From positions 1-5,577 of the forward strand of contig WOZN01000213.1 in assembly GCA_011620245.1 (NCBI GenBank): a stretch of 5,577 bases of DNA. Direction: 5' to 3'. The stretch is from Acidovorax sp. (lineage in GTDB: Bacteria > Pseudomonadota > Gammaproteobacteria > Burkholderiales > Burkholderiaceae_C). Below, one piece after another: positions 1 through 5,411 of this stretch (positions within the stretch are counted from its first letter, which is position 1; every line of letters starts with the position of its first letter). Position numbers and translations under genes: made by a program. The notes beneath the pieces are model-generated. The model was not told the DNA's origin and did no database searches. It saw nothing but the letters and a program-made list of their open reading frames with translations.

Positions 1-1003
1 ATGCCGCCGCCTGGCGGTTGCCCAGCGTGATGGTGCCGGTCTTGTCCAGCAGCAGCACGTCCACGTCGCCGGCCGCCTCCACCGCGCGGCCGGAGGTGGC
101 GATCACGTTGGCCTGCATCATCCGGCTCATGCCCGCCACGCCCACCGCCGACAACAGCCCGCCGATGGTGGTGGGGATCAGGCACACCAGCAGCGCCACC
201 AGCGCGGTGAGCGAGACCACGGTGCCCGCGCCCGAGGCCTGGACGCTGAAGATCGAGTACGGCAGCAGCGTCACGGTGACCACCAGGAACACGATGGTCA
301 GCGCCACCAGCAGGATGGTCAGCGCGATCTCATTGGGCGTGCGGCTGCGCCGCGCAGCCTCCACCAGGCCGATCATTCGGTCGAGGAAAGACTCGCCCGG
401 GTTCACGCCGATGCGCACCACCACCCAGTCCGACAGCACTCGCGTGCCGCCCGTCACGGCCGAGAAGTCGCCGCCGGATTCGCGAACTACCGGGGCCGAT
501 TCGCCGGTGATGGCGCTCTCGTCCATCGAGGCCACGCCCTCGATCACCTCACCATCCAACGGGATCAGGTCGCCGGCCTCCACCAGAACCACGTCGCCCT
601 TGCGAAGGTCGGGCGCCTGCACCGGAAGGAAGCCGCCATCACGGTGCTCGCCCTTGAGCTTCTTGGCCCATATATCCCGGCGCAGCCCGCGCAGCGAGGC
701 GGCCTGCGCCTTGCTGCGTCCTTCGGCCAGCGCCTCGGCGAAGTTGGCGAACAGCACGGTGAACCACAGCCACACCGCCACCGCCAGCACGAAACCGGGC
801 GGCATGCCCGTTTCGCCGGGGAAGCTCAGCGCGTGCACCCACAGCAGCGTGGTCAGGATGCTTCCGATGTAAACGACGAACATCACCGGGTTGCGCCACT
901 GCACACGCGGACTGAGCTTGGCGAAGGCGCCGGCCAGCGCCGGCCAGAGCAGCGCGGGGTCCAGGAGGGACAGGGATTTCGTCATCGAGGTCATCGAGGT
1001 CAT
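1..1003 (-). CDS. kdpB: Potassium-transporting P-type ATPase, catalytic subunit KdpB (N-terminal 334 codons; 3' end outside window)
   Basis: KdpB is the ATP-hydrolysing subunit of the inner-membrane KdpFABC complex and drives K+ uptake at low external K+. Visible from the N-terminus: the family motif VQWRNPVMF (about 34-42), two early membrane spans (about 39-58 and 70-88), the actuator-domain motif TGES (166-169), two further spans (about 226-247 and 260-290) with the M4 motif CLIPTTIGG (274-282), and the phosphorylation motif DKTGT with Asp320. The Ser in TGES corresponds to the residue known in E. coli KdpB (Ser162) as a site of inhibitory phosphorylation; that this also happens here is inference. 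About half of a normal ~680-aa KdpB is present; the nucleotide-binding domain and last spans lie beyond base 1. The start follows kdpA by 8 nt. The first ATG is weakly supported, with GTGAG about 7 nt upstream; codons 4 and 7 are also ATG because of a 9-nt tandem repeat. Confidence 0.96.
   Translation of the reverse strand, partial: MTSMTSMTKSLSLLDPALLWPALAGAFAKLSPRVQWRNPVMFVVYIGSILTTLLWVHALSFPGETGMPPGFVLAVAVWLWFTVLFANFAEALAEGRSKAQAASLRGLRRDIWAKKLKGEHRDGGFLPVQAPDLRKGDVVLVEAGDLIPLDGEVIEGVASMDESAITGESAPVVRESGGDFSAVTGGTRVLSDWVVVRIGVNPGESFLDRMIGLVEAARRSRTPNEIALTILLVALTIVFLVVTVTLLPYSIFSVQASGAGTVVSLTALVALLVCLIPTTIGGLLSAVGVAGMSRMMQANVIATSGRAVEAAGDVDVLLLDKTGTITLGNRQAAA
981..1003 (-). repeat. 9-nt tandem repeat duplicating the kdpB start codon
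   Basis: On the plus strand GTCATCGAG occurs at 981-989 and 990-998, followed by a partial copy GTCAT at 999-1003. On the coding strand this gives ATGACCTCG twice and then ATGAC, so the protein begins MTSMTSMT with three in-frame ATG codons. A run of six C lies immediately upstream of the first ATG (1004-1009). Conserved KdpB sequence starts well downstream, so copy-number change here would be tolerated. Confidence 0.85.
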
Positions 1004-1011
1004 GGGGGGTC

Positions 1012-2817
1012 TCACTTCCAGAGCATCAGGTGCTCGACGGTCGGGCCCAGCGCCAACGCCGGCACGTAGTTCAGCAGCCCGACCAGCAGCACCGAGCCGA
1101 TCAGCAGCACGACGAACAGCGGCCCGTGCGTGGGCAGCGTGCCGGCCGTCACCGGCAGGCGCTGCTTGGCGGCCAGCGCGCCGGCCATCGCCAGTACCGG
1201 CACGATCACGCCGAAGCGGCCCAGCCACATCGCCACACCCAACCAGGCGTTGTAGAAGGGCGTGTTGGCCGACAGGCCCGCGAAGGCGCTGCCGTTGTTG
1301 TTGGCGGCGGAACTGAAGGCGTAGAGGATCTCGGAAAAGCCATGCGCGCCCGGGTTCGCGATGCCGGCCCTGCCCGCACCGACGCTCACCGCGATGGCCG
1401 TGCCCAGCAGCACCAGCAGCGGCGTGACCAGGATTGCGATCGAGGTCAACTTCATCTCGTACACCTCGATCTTCTTGCCCAGGTACTCGGGCGTGCGGCC
1501 GATCATCAGGCCGGCGATGAAGACCGCCAGCACCGCGAACACCAGCATGCCGTACAAGCCCGAGCCCACGCCGCCAAATACCACTTCCCCGAGCTGCATC
1601 AGCACCAGCGGCACCAGTCCACCCAAAGGCGTGAGCGAGTCATGCATGGCAATCACGGCGCCGCAGGAGGCTGCCGTGGTGACTACGGCGAACAGGGCCG
1701 AGGCGTTGACGCCGAAGCGCAGCTCCTTGCCTTCCAGGTTGCCCGCCGCCGGGTCCAGCCCCAGGGCCGACAGCAGCGGGTTGCCCGCGCTTTCCGCCCA
1801 GGTGATGGCAATCACCGCGACCACGAACATCAGCGTCATTGCGGCCAGGATCGTCCAGCCCTGGCGCATGTCGCCCACCGCACGGCCGAAGGCGAGACAC
1901 AGCGCAGCCGGGATGAGGAAGATCGCCAGCATCTGCACCAGGTTCGTCAGTGCGGTCGGGTTCTCGTAGGGATGCGCCGAGTTGGCGTTGAAGAACCCAC
2001 CGCCGTTGGTGCCCAGCAACTTGATGGCCTCCTGCGAGGCCACCGGACCCATGGCAAGGGTTTGCGTCTGGGTGCGCGCTTCCTTCGTGACCGGGTTGCC
2101 GGCGGCATCCTTGAGCGGCTGGCCGTCGGGGCCGTCCTGCGGCGCCTGATAGACGGTGGCTTCCAGCGTCGTCACCTCGCGGTAGCCGTCGAAGTTCTGG
2201 ATCACGCCCTGCGAGACGAAGAACAATGCGATCAGGAAGGAGATCGGCACCAGCACCCAGAGCGTGATGCGCGTGAGGTCGGCCCACAGGTTGCCGATGG
2301 CGCCGAAGCGGTCCGCGTCCTTGCCTTCGCGCCCTTCGCCGCGCGCCGCGAAGCCACGGATCAGCGCAAAGGCAACCGCGATTCCGGTGGCTGCGGAAAG
2401 GAAGTTCTGCACCGCCAGCCCCAGCATCTGGGTGAGGTAGCTCATGGTGCTCTCACCTGCATAGCCCTGCCAGTTGGTGTTGCTGACGAAGCTGACAGCG
2501 GTGTTGAAGGCGGAATCCGGCGCGACGGCGCCCATGCCCGCCGGATTGAGCGGCAGCAGGCCCTGCAGGCGTTGCAGGCCATAGAGCGCCAGCGCGCCGA
2601 GCGCGTTGAAGGCGAGCAAGGCCAGTGCGTAGCTGCGCCAGTTCATCGAAATGTCGGGCTGCACGGCGGCCAGCCGGAACAGCGGTGCCTCCACCCGCTG
2701 CATCCAGCGTGGCAGGCGGCCGTCGATCAATGCCGCAAGGCCGAAACCCAGCGGCCAGGCCAGCACGCCCAGCAGCACGAGGAACAGAGCCAGCAGGCCC
2801 CAGGCTTGGGTGTTCAT
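1012..2817 (-). CDS. kdpA: Potassium-transporting ATPase, K+-selective channel-like subunit KdpA
   Basis: KdpA is the K+-binding, channel-derived subunit of KdpFABC in the inner membrane. The 601-aa product shows the four pseudo-repeated selectivity-filter loops: SNTNWQ (112-117), GTNGGGFF (269-276), SCGAV (384-388) and NNNGSAF (506-512), between about ten hydrophobic spans. The diagnostic stretch [11 protein letters not shown] (282-292) is also intact. The start ATG lies 2 nt after the kdpF stop, with GAGGAG at 2826-2831 giving 8-nt spacing; an in-frame ATG 21 nt further upstream lies inside kdpF and is rejected. The protein is longer than E. coli KdpA (557 aa). Much of the excess is a hydrophilic insert at about 222-251 (with [13 protein letters not shown]), between TTLEA and the [11 protein letters not shown] stretch, in a predicted periplasmic loop. 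The gene is complete with no frameshift. Confidence 0.98.
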   Translation of the reverse strand: MNTQAWGLLALFLVLLGVLAWPLGFGLAALIDGRLPRWMQRVEAPLFRLAAVQPDISMNWRSYALALLAFNALGALALYGLQRLQGLLPLNPAGMGAVAPDSAFNTAVSFVSNTNWQGYAGESTMSYLTQMLGLAVQNFLSAATGIAVAFALIRGFAARGEGREGKDADRFGAIGNLWADLTRITLWVLVPISFLIALFFVSQGVIQNFDGYREVTTLEATVYQAPQDGPDGQPLKDAAGNPVTKEARTQTQTLAMGPVASQEAIKLLGTNGGGFFNANSAHPYENPTALTNLVQMLAIFLIPAALCLAFGRAVGDMRQGWTILAAMTLMFVVAVIAITWAESAGNPLLSALGLDPAAGNLEGKELRFGVNASALFAVVTTAASCGAVIAMHDSLTPLGGLVPLVLMQLGEVVFGGVGSGLYGMLVFAVLAVFIAGLMIGRTPEYLGKKIEVYEMKLTSIAILVTPLLVLLGTAIAVSVGAGRAGIANPGAHGFSEILYAFSSAANNNGSAFAGLSANTPFYNAWLGVAMWLGRFGVIVPVLAMAGALAAKQRLPVTAGTLPTHGPLFVVLLIGSVLLVGLLNYVPALALGPTVEHLMLWK

Positions 2818-2819
2818 GG

Positions 2820-2918
2820 CTAGAACTCCTCGGCGCAAATCAGCGCAAAGACCAGGTAGGCCGACAGCAGCAGGGCGAGCAACGCCACGAGGCCATAGAG
2901 GGCTTCCAGGGCGATCAT
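2820..2918 (-). CDS. kdpF: Small membrane subunit KdpF of the Kdp K+ transporter
   Basis: This 32-aa peptide is one hydrophobic helix (about residues 7-27). It ends in [12 protein letters not shown], which closely matches the E. coli KdpF C-terminus (YLVYALINAEAF). KdpF stabilises the KdpABC complex in the membrane. The ATG at 2916-2918 has GGGAG (2926-2930 on the plus strand) at 7-nt spacing, and it overlaps the stop of the preceding small ORF as ATGA. An open frame extends upstream in phase to position 3047, but that part reads as low-quality arginine/glycine-rich sequence and overlaps the better-supported upstream ORF. The start is therefore placed at the internal ATG. The stop is 2 nt before kdpA. 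Confidence 0.93.
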   Translation of the reverse strand: MIALEALYGLVALLALLLSAYLVFALICAEEF

Positions 2919-3019
2919 GGCTGCTCTCCCTGCGGCCGGTTGAGGCGGTACAGACCCACTACCAATTCCACTGCCGCAACCCAGAGCAAGGCCAACGCGG
3001 CGATCCAGACGATGTCCAT
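2915..3019 (-). CDS. Small single-span membrane protein, first gene of the kdp operon
   Basis: This is a 34-aa ORF beginning [13 protein letters not shown] and ending [12 protein letters not shown]. It has one predicted transmembrane helix (about residues 3-24), a glutamate inside it (E18), and a positively charged tail (R25, R28), so the C-terminus should face the cytoplasm. An AGGAGGG ribosome-binding site (3024-3030) sits 4 nt before the ATG. The stop overlaps the kdpF start as ATGA, indicating translational coupling. From memory, small hydrophobic ORFs at this place occur in other betaproteobacterial kdp operons, but I cannot name a characterised family. A role as an accessory or regulatory peptide of KdpFABC is inference; it could also serve mainly as a leader that sets kdpF translation. 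Confidence 0.75.
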   Translation of the reverse strand: MDIVWIAALALLWVAAVELVVGLYRLNRPQGEQP

Positions 3020-3023
3020 TCAT

Positions 3024-3030
3024 CCCTCCT
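3024..3030 (-). promoter_or_regulatory. Strong ribosome-binding site of the kdp operon
   Basis: The coding strand reads AGGAGGG, 4 nt before the ATG at 3017-3019. Another ATG at 3021-3023 is too close to be used. The site directly abuts the right arm of the inverted repeat at 3029-3056 and overlaps it by two bases, so a hairpin there could affect initiation. Confidence 0.75.
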
Positions 3031-3056
3031 GCCAGATAAAAACACATGACTGGCAG
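3029..3056 (-). repeat. Inverted repeat CTGCCAG-N14-CTGGCAG at the start of the kdp operon
   Basis: Perfect 7-bp arms lie at 3029-3035 and 3050-3056, with a 14-nt A+T-rich spacer. The arm centres are 21 bp apart, two helical turns, which would fit a dimeric repressor. As RNA it would form a hairpin whose end touches the AGGAGGG ribosome-binding site. Which of these it is cannot be told from sequence. Confidence 0.5.
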
Positions 3057-3070
3057 TCTGGAAGCAAACG

Positions 3071-3112
3071 CATCAAAAAGAGGAAGAAAACGGGTGGCCG
3101 CTCATCAAAAAG
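3071..3112 (-). promoter_or_regulatory. Direct repeat CTTTTTGATG x2 upstream of kdp, candidate activator site
   Basis: CATCAAAAAG on the plus strand occurs at 3071-3080 and 3103-3112. Read on the kdp coding strand this is CTTTTTGATG twice, 32 bp apart (about three helical turns, same face of the helix). E. coli KdpE is known to bind a T-rich site upstream of kdpFABC, so KdpE is a reasonable candidate. The match is by character, not by a defined consensus. I found no convincing -35/-10 pair between these repeats and the first gene. Confidence 0.4.
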
Positions 3113-3146
3113 CCGTAAATGCCGACCGGCGGCGAGGGCAACGGCC

Positions 3147-3201
3147 GCGCACATGATTGCAACGGTGCAACGGTGCGCCGCTTTGCGCACATGCGCACAT
3201 G
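3147..3201. repeat. Cluster of GCGCACATG repeats with a tandem GCAACGGT
   Basis: GCGCACATG appears at 3147-3155, 3185-3193 and 3193-3201, the last two sharing one base. The core CACATG occurs again at 3043-3048, inside the spacer of the CTGCCAG inverted repeat. Between the first two copies the 8-mer GCAACGGT is repeated head to tail (3159-3174). No protein is known to me that binds these exact words; a regulatory role is only inferred from their place. Confidence 0.45.
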
Positions 3202-3250
3202 GCATGTCGGGCAGGCGACAGCAAGGCGCTGCCGCTGCGCGCAGCTTCTC

Positions 3251-3268
3251 AGAACGTGTTTACGTTCT
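3251..3268 (-). terminator. Hairpin at the stop codon of the ParA-like gene, weak terminator candidate
   Basis: AGAACGT (3251-3257) and ACGTTCT (3262-3268) are perfect complements with a 4-nt loop; the stem includes the last base of the TGA stop. There is no T run after it on the minus strand, so intrinsic termination is doubtful. It may protect the mRNA 3' end or attenuate read-through into kdp. Confidence 0.3.
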
Positions 3269-3885
3269 CAGCTGTCCAGCCAGGAACAGATCCCCTGCCA
3301 CTGCTCCAGATCGCGCGCCACGCGTGCCGGCGCCACATCGAACAGCGTGAGCCCATGCGCTGCCAGGTGCACATAGTTTTGCGTGTTGCGCAGGTAGCCC
3401 AACACGGGAAAACCGAGACTTTCGACAAACTGGTACAACTGGTCGGCGGCATGGGTGCGGGCATCCACCCGCATGCCGACAATGCCCACCTGCACGCCCG
3501 CGGCACGGCGGTGTTCGGCCAGCTGGTCCAGAAAAGCGCGCGTGGCAAAGATGTCGAACACGCTGGGCTGCAGCGGCACGATGATGCGGTCGGCCAGCTT
3601 GAGCACATCGCCCAGGCGCCGGCCATGCAGGCCCGCCGGGGTGTCGAGCACCGCATGCGAGCTGCCCTTGGGCGGCTTGATGATTTCATCCGCAGTGGCG
3701 TCCCAGGTGCCAATGGGGCGGGCGGCGGGCGGGCGCAAGCTCAGCCACAGGCGGGCGGACTGCTGGCGATCGGCATCACCCAGGATCACCGGATGCCCCT
3801 GGCGAGCGAAATACCCGGCCATATTCGTGGACAGCGTGGACTTGCCCACGCCGCCCTTGGGATTGGCTACTACGACCACTGGCAT
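3268..3885 (-). CDS. Orphan ParA/MinD-family P-loop ATPase
   Basis: This 205-aa protein contains only the ATPase core. It has the deviant Walker A motif PKGGVGKST (9-17) with signature Lys10 and catalytic Lys15, a switch-type GDADRQQS (36-43), Walker B HAVLDTPAG (77-85, Asp81), and the family stretch VPLQPSVFD (103-111). Such ATPases dimerise on ATP binding, coat the nucleoid or membrane, and position plasmids, chromosomes or protein complexes. The length is that of the short ParF/MipZ-like forms without an N-terminal DNA-binding domain. The start at 3883-3885 is chosen because GGGAGG lies 7 nt upstream; an in-frame ATG at 3948 lies inside the terminator stem. No ParB, ParF-partner or parS-like array is seen nearby, so the cargo is unknown. 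In the DADRQQS motif an Arg (R40) stands where a Pro is usual (DxDPQ). Confidence 0.9.
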   Translation of the reverse strand: MPVVVVANPKGGVGKSTLSTNMAGYFARQGHPVILGDADRQQSARLWLSLRPPAARPIGTWDATADEIIKPPKGSSHAVLDTPAGLHGRRLGDVLKLADRIIVPLQPSVFDIFATRAFLDQLAEHRRAAGVQVGIVGMRVDARTHAADQLYQFVESLGFPVLGYLRNTQNYVHLAAHGLTLFDVAPARVARDLEQWQGICSWLDS

Positions 3886-3892
3886 GACACAA

Positions 3893-3898
3893 CCTCCC
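3893..3898 (-). promoter_or_regulatory. Ribosome-binding site fixing the start of the ParA-like gene
   Basis: The coding strand reads GGGAGG, then 7 nt, then ATG at 3885. This selects the start that begins MPVVVVANPKGG rather than the upstream in-frame ATG at 3948. Confidence 0.8.
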
Positions 3899-3925
3899 GG
3901 AATGAATCGATAAAAAGATTGGAGT

Positions 3926-3974
3926 AAAAATGGCTGCTGGCACACCATTGACGTGCGCCAGCAGCTATTTTTTT
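3926..3974 (-). terminator. Bidirectional rho-independent terminator after the Bug receptor gene
   Basis: A perfect 9-bp stem GCTGCTGGC (3933-3941) / GCCAGCAGC (3957-3965) has a 15-nt loop. It extends outward through one G-U pair into AAAAA (3926-3930) paired with the T run at 3968-3974. Read on the minus strand, the hairpin ends in TTTTT; read on the plus strand it ends in seven T. It starts about 26 nt after the stop of the receptor gene, which it most likely terminates. Confidence 0.85.
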
Positions 3975-3999
3975 AGAAGCAAGCTGAATGTAGGAGCGA

Positions 4000-5010
4000 T
4001 CAGTCGAGACTTGCGCCCGACTCCTTGACCACCTTGCCCCACTTCGCCGATTCCGACTTGATGAAGGTGGCAAACTGGGCCGGCGTCTCATTGACGGGCT
4101 CGCCACCCTGGTCAGCAATCTTTTTCTTCACCTCGGGGTTGGCCAGCACCTTGGCCAGCGCGCCGCTGAGCTTGTCCAGCACCGGCTTGGGCGTGGCGGC
4201 TGGCGCAAACATGCCGAACCAGGACATGGCCTCATAGCCGGGCACGCCGGCTTCGGCGATGGTCGGCACATCAGGCAGCTCGGGCGAGCGCTTGGAAGTG
4301 GTGATGGCAATGGCGTGCAGCTTGCCCGAACGCACATGCGGAATCACCGAGGGCATGTTGTCGAACATGATGGCAATCTGGTTGCCCAGCAGATCGGTCA
4401 CGGCCGGTGCGCTGCCCTTGTAGGGGATATGCGTCAGATCGACCTTGGTCATGGACTTGAACAGTTCGCCCGACAGGTGGGGCGATGAACCGTTGCCGGG
4501 CGAGCCGAAGTTGATCTTGCCGGGGTTGGCCTTGGCATAGGCGATCATTTCGGGCACCGTCCTGAACGGCTGCTTGGGATTGACCACCAGCAGGTTGGGC
4601 ACGTTGGCCACGCGCGTCAGTGGTGCAAAGTCCTTGACGGGGTCAAAAGGCATTTTTTTGTACAGGCTGGCGTTGATGGCGTGCGTGCCCACGGTGCCCA
4701 TGAACAGGGTATAGCCATCGGCCGCGGCCTTGGCGGCATATTGCCCGCCAATGTTGCCGCCTGCGCCAGCCTTGTTTTCCACCACCACCGGCTGGCCCAG
4801 CTCGGTCGAAAGGTATTGGCCCACCAGGCGCGCCAGGATGTCGGTCGTGCCACCGGCCGAGAAAGGCACGACGATGGTGATGGGCCTGGTGGGAAAGGCC
4901 TGCGCAAGGGCAGCGCCCGGCAGGGCGGCCGTGCCTGCCGCCAGGCTGGCCAGGACTGCCAGGGCCTTGCGGCGGCCGGTCAGGGAGGTGCGGTGTGTAG
5001 AAATGGTCAT
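4000..5010 (-). CDS. Periplasmic substrate-binding protein, Bug/TctC family (tripartite tricarboxylate transporter receptor)
   Basis: This 336-aa secreted receptor would bind a small carboxylate in the periplasm for a TctAB-type carrier. The signal peptide has RR at 13-14, a hydrophobic core at about 18-36 and a likely cleavage after GAALA (residue 36). The RR may mean Tat rather than Sec export. Family signatures follow: FPTRPITIVVPFSAGG (39-54), a VVVENKAGAGG loop (76-85), AAKAAADGYTL (92-102), and a C-terminal lobe with DVPTIAEAGVPGYE (247-260). The length is typical. The start has GAGG about 8 nt upstream (5018-5022). No TctA or TctB gene is in the window, as is usual for the many orphan Bug proteins of Burkholderiales. 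Its place beside pcaF and pcaD remnants suggests an aromatic acid or beta-ketoadipate-related ligand; that is inference and the ligand cannot be read from sequence. Confidence 0.95.
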   Translation of the reverse strand: MTISTHRTSLTGRRKALAVLASLAAGTAALPGAALAQAFPTRPITIVVPFSAGGTTDILARLVGQYLSTELGQPVVVENKAGAGGNIGGQYAAKAAADGYTLFMGTVGTHAINASLYKKMPFDPVKDFAPLTRVANVPNLLVVNPKQPFRTVPEMIAYAKANPGKINFGSPGNGSSPHLSGELFKSMTKVDLTHIPYKGSAPAVTDLLGNQIAIMFDNMPSVIPHVRSGKLHAIAITTSKRSPELPDVPTIAEAGVPGYEAMSWFGMFAPAATPKPVLDKLSGALAKVLANPEVKKKIADQGGEPVNETPAQFATFIKSESAKWGKVVKESGASLD

Positions 5011-5017
5011 GGTTTTT

Positions 5018-5022
5018 TCCTC
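5018..5022 (-). promoter_or_regulatory. Ribosome-binding site of the Bug receptor gene
   Basis: The coding strand reads GAGGA followed by AAAAACC and the ATG at 5008-5010. The spacing is about 7 nt and supports the annotated start. Confidence 0.75.
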
Positions 5023-5035
5023 GGTCTTGCTCGGG

Positions 5036-5065
5036 AGAATAATGTCTGCTGCGCGGGGCTTGCAA
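5036..5065 (-). promoter_or_regulatory. Candidate sigma-70 promoter for the Bug receptor gene
   Basis: On the minus strand TTGCAA (5060-5065, 4 of 6 to the -35 consensus) is followed after 18 bp by TATTCT (5036-5041, 4 of 6 to the -10 consensus). Transcription would begin near 5029, just ahead of the ribosome-binding site. The -35 box lies in the centre of the 14-bp palindrome at 5056-5069, which would suit repressor or activator control. Confidence 0.4.
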
Positions 5066-5080
5066 GCCCTTGCGAAGCAG
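5046..5080. repeat. Perfect 14-bp palindrome within an imperfect 35-bp inverted repeat
   Basis: GGGCTTGCAAGCCC at 5056-5069 equals its own reverse complement. Outside it, CTGCT (5046-5050) and AGCAG (5076-5080) are also complementary, with an imperfectly matched GCGC/TGCG zone between. There is no T run on either side, so it is more likely an operator than a terminator. Confidence 0.6.
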
Positions 5081-5094
5081 CCACGGGCAGGGCC

Positions 5095-5394
5095 TCACAG
5101 GTGGGGCCGGATCAGGATGGCCGCGATGCGGATCGAACAATGCACCACGAACATGGTGACCATGGCGCAGCCCATGGTGTTCTTCAATGCTTGGTGCCAA
5201 TACATCCACATTGTTGACCAGCCGGGTGATGGGGCCGCTGGCCAGCGCCTCTGGGCGAAATGCTGCGCCTGCGCCTCCCATATCTCCAGCGTGGTGCCCA
5301 GCGGGTTCGAAAACACCGGCACGGGCGCAGCAGCGCGCCCGTGCAGGCGCACGCGAAAGCGCCCGCCGGGGGTGTCGATGGCTGGAGTCTGCAC
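5095..5394 (-). pseudogene. pcaD: Truncated 3-oxoadipate enol-lactonase (pcaD) fragment fused to unrelated sequence
   Basis: From a possible GTG start at 5392-5394 the frame reads VQTPAIDTPGGRFRV, then RLHGRAAAPVPVFSNPLGTT, then LEIWEAQAQHFAQ. This is the N-terminal beta-strand and oxyanion-loop region of PcaD-type alpha/beta hydrolases, which cleave 3-oxoadipate enol-lactone to 3-oxoadipate. Family-like sequence stops at about 5251; the expected continuation with the RYDTRGHG strand and the GxSxG nucleophile motif is absent. The frame stays open for 51 more codons of unrecognised sequence to a TGA at 5095-5097, giving a 99-codon hybrid against a usual ~260 aa. It lies 17 nt after pcaF, as in an intact pca operon. 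No enzymatic activity is expected. Confidence 0.75.
5098..5250. other. Lower-GC segment of unknown origin downstream of the pcaD break
   Basis: This stretch has no recognisable product on either strand. The 60 bases at 5161-5220 hold 30 G+C, well below the surrounding genes. The minus-strand frame fused to pcaD has a hydrophobic run (GCAMVTMFVVHCSIRIAAIL). A plus-strand frame across the same bases reads MVTMAQPMVFFNAWCQYIHI, which looks somewhat protein-like. Neither has a ribosome-binding site or a family I recognise. It may be the remnant of another gene joined here by deletion or insertion. Confidence 0.4.
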
Positions 5395-5411
5395 GGTATG
5401 TGTTGGCAGGT

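Larger units (their letters stand above)
3020..3267. other. Repeat-rich intergenic region between the ParA-like gene and the kdp operon
   Basis: No convincing gene lies in these 248 bp. A 61-codon minus-strand frame at 3020-3205 has no ribosome-binding site and no recognisable protein character. The half near kdp (about 3031-3115) is A+T-rich for this genome and holds the CTTTTTGATG and CTGCCAG repeats. The half near the ParA-like gene is GC-rich and holds a tandem GCAACGGT (3159-3166, 3167-3174) and three GCGCACATG copies (3147-3155, 3185-3193, 3193-3201). This is the expected place for the kdp promoter. Confidence 0.6.

Noticed and set aside
18..872. A 284-codon Ser/Thr/Pro-rich open frame on the plus strand
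   Set aside because: It is antisense to kdpB, which carries TGES and DKTGT on the other strand. Its composition is that of the complement of a membrane protein gene.
1030..2823. A 597-codon open frame on the plus strand
   Set aside because: It is antisense to kdpA throughout, very rich in Arg, Gln and His, and typical of a high-GC shadow frame. kdpA is unmistakable.
3036..3064. TTTTAT (3036-3041) with an upstream hexamer as the kdp promoter
   Set aside because: Transcription would start within the ribosome-binding site and the -35 match (CTTCCA) is poor, so the true promoter is probably further upstream.
3147..3201. Short repeats considered as a CRISPR array or plasmid-type iterons
   Set aside because: Units are only 8-9 bp, irregularly spaced and few; there are no spacers, cas genes or replication gene.
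3020..3205. A 61-codon minus-strand frame upstream of kdp
   Set aside because: It has no ribosome-binding site, shows mixed composition and overlaps the repeat-rich leader.
3157..3927. A 256-codon plus-strand frame across the ParA-like gene
   Set aside because: It mirrors the ParA-like gene, has no motifs or ribosome-binding site, and the minus strand shows a full Walker A and B set.
4643..5281. A 212-codon minus-strand frame starting inside the pcaD fragment and running into the Bug receptor gene
   Set aside because: Its latter part is an out-of-frame reading of the receptor gene; the first part has no recognisable family.
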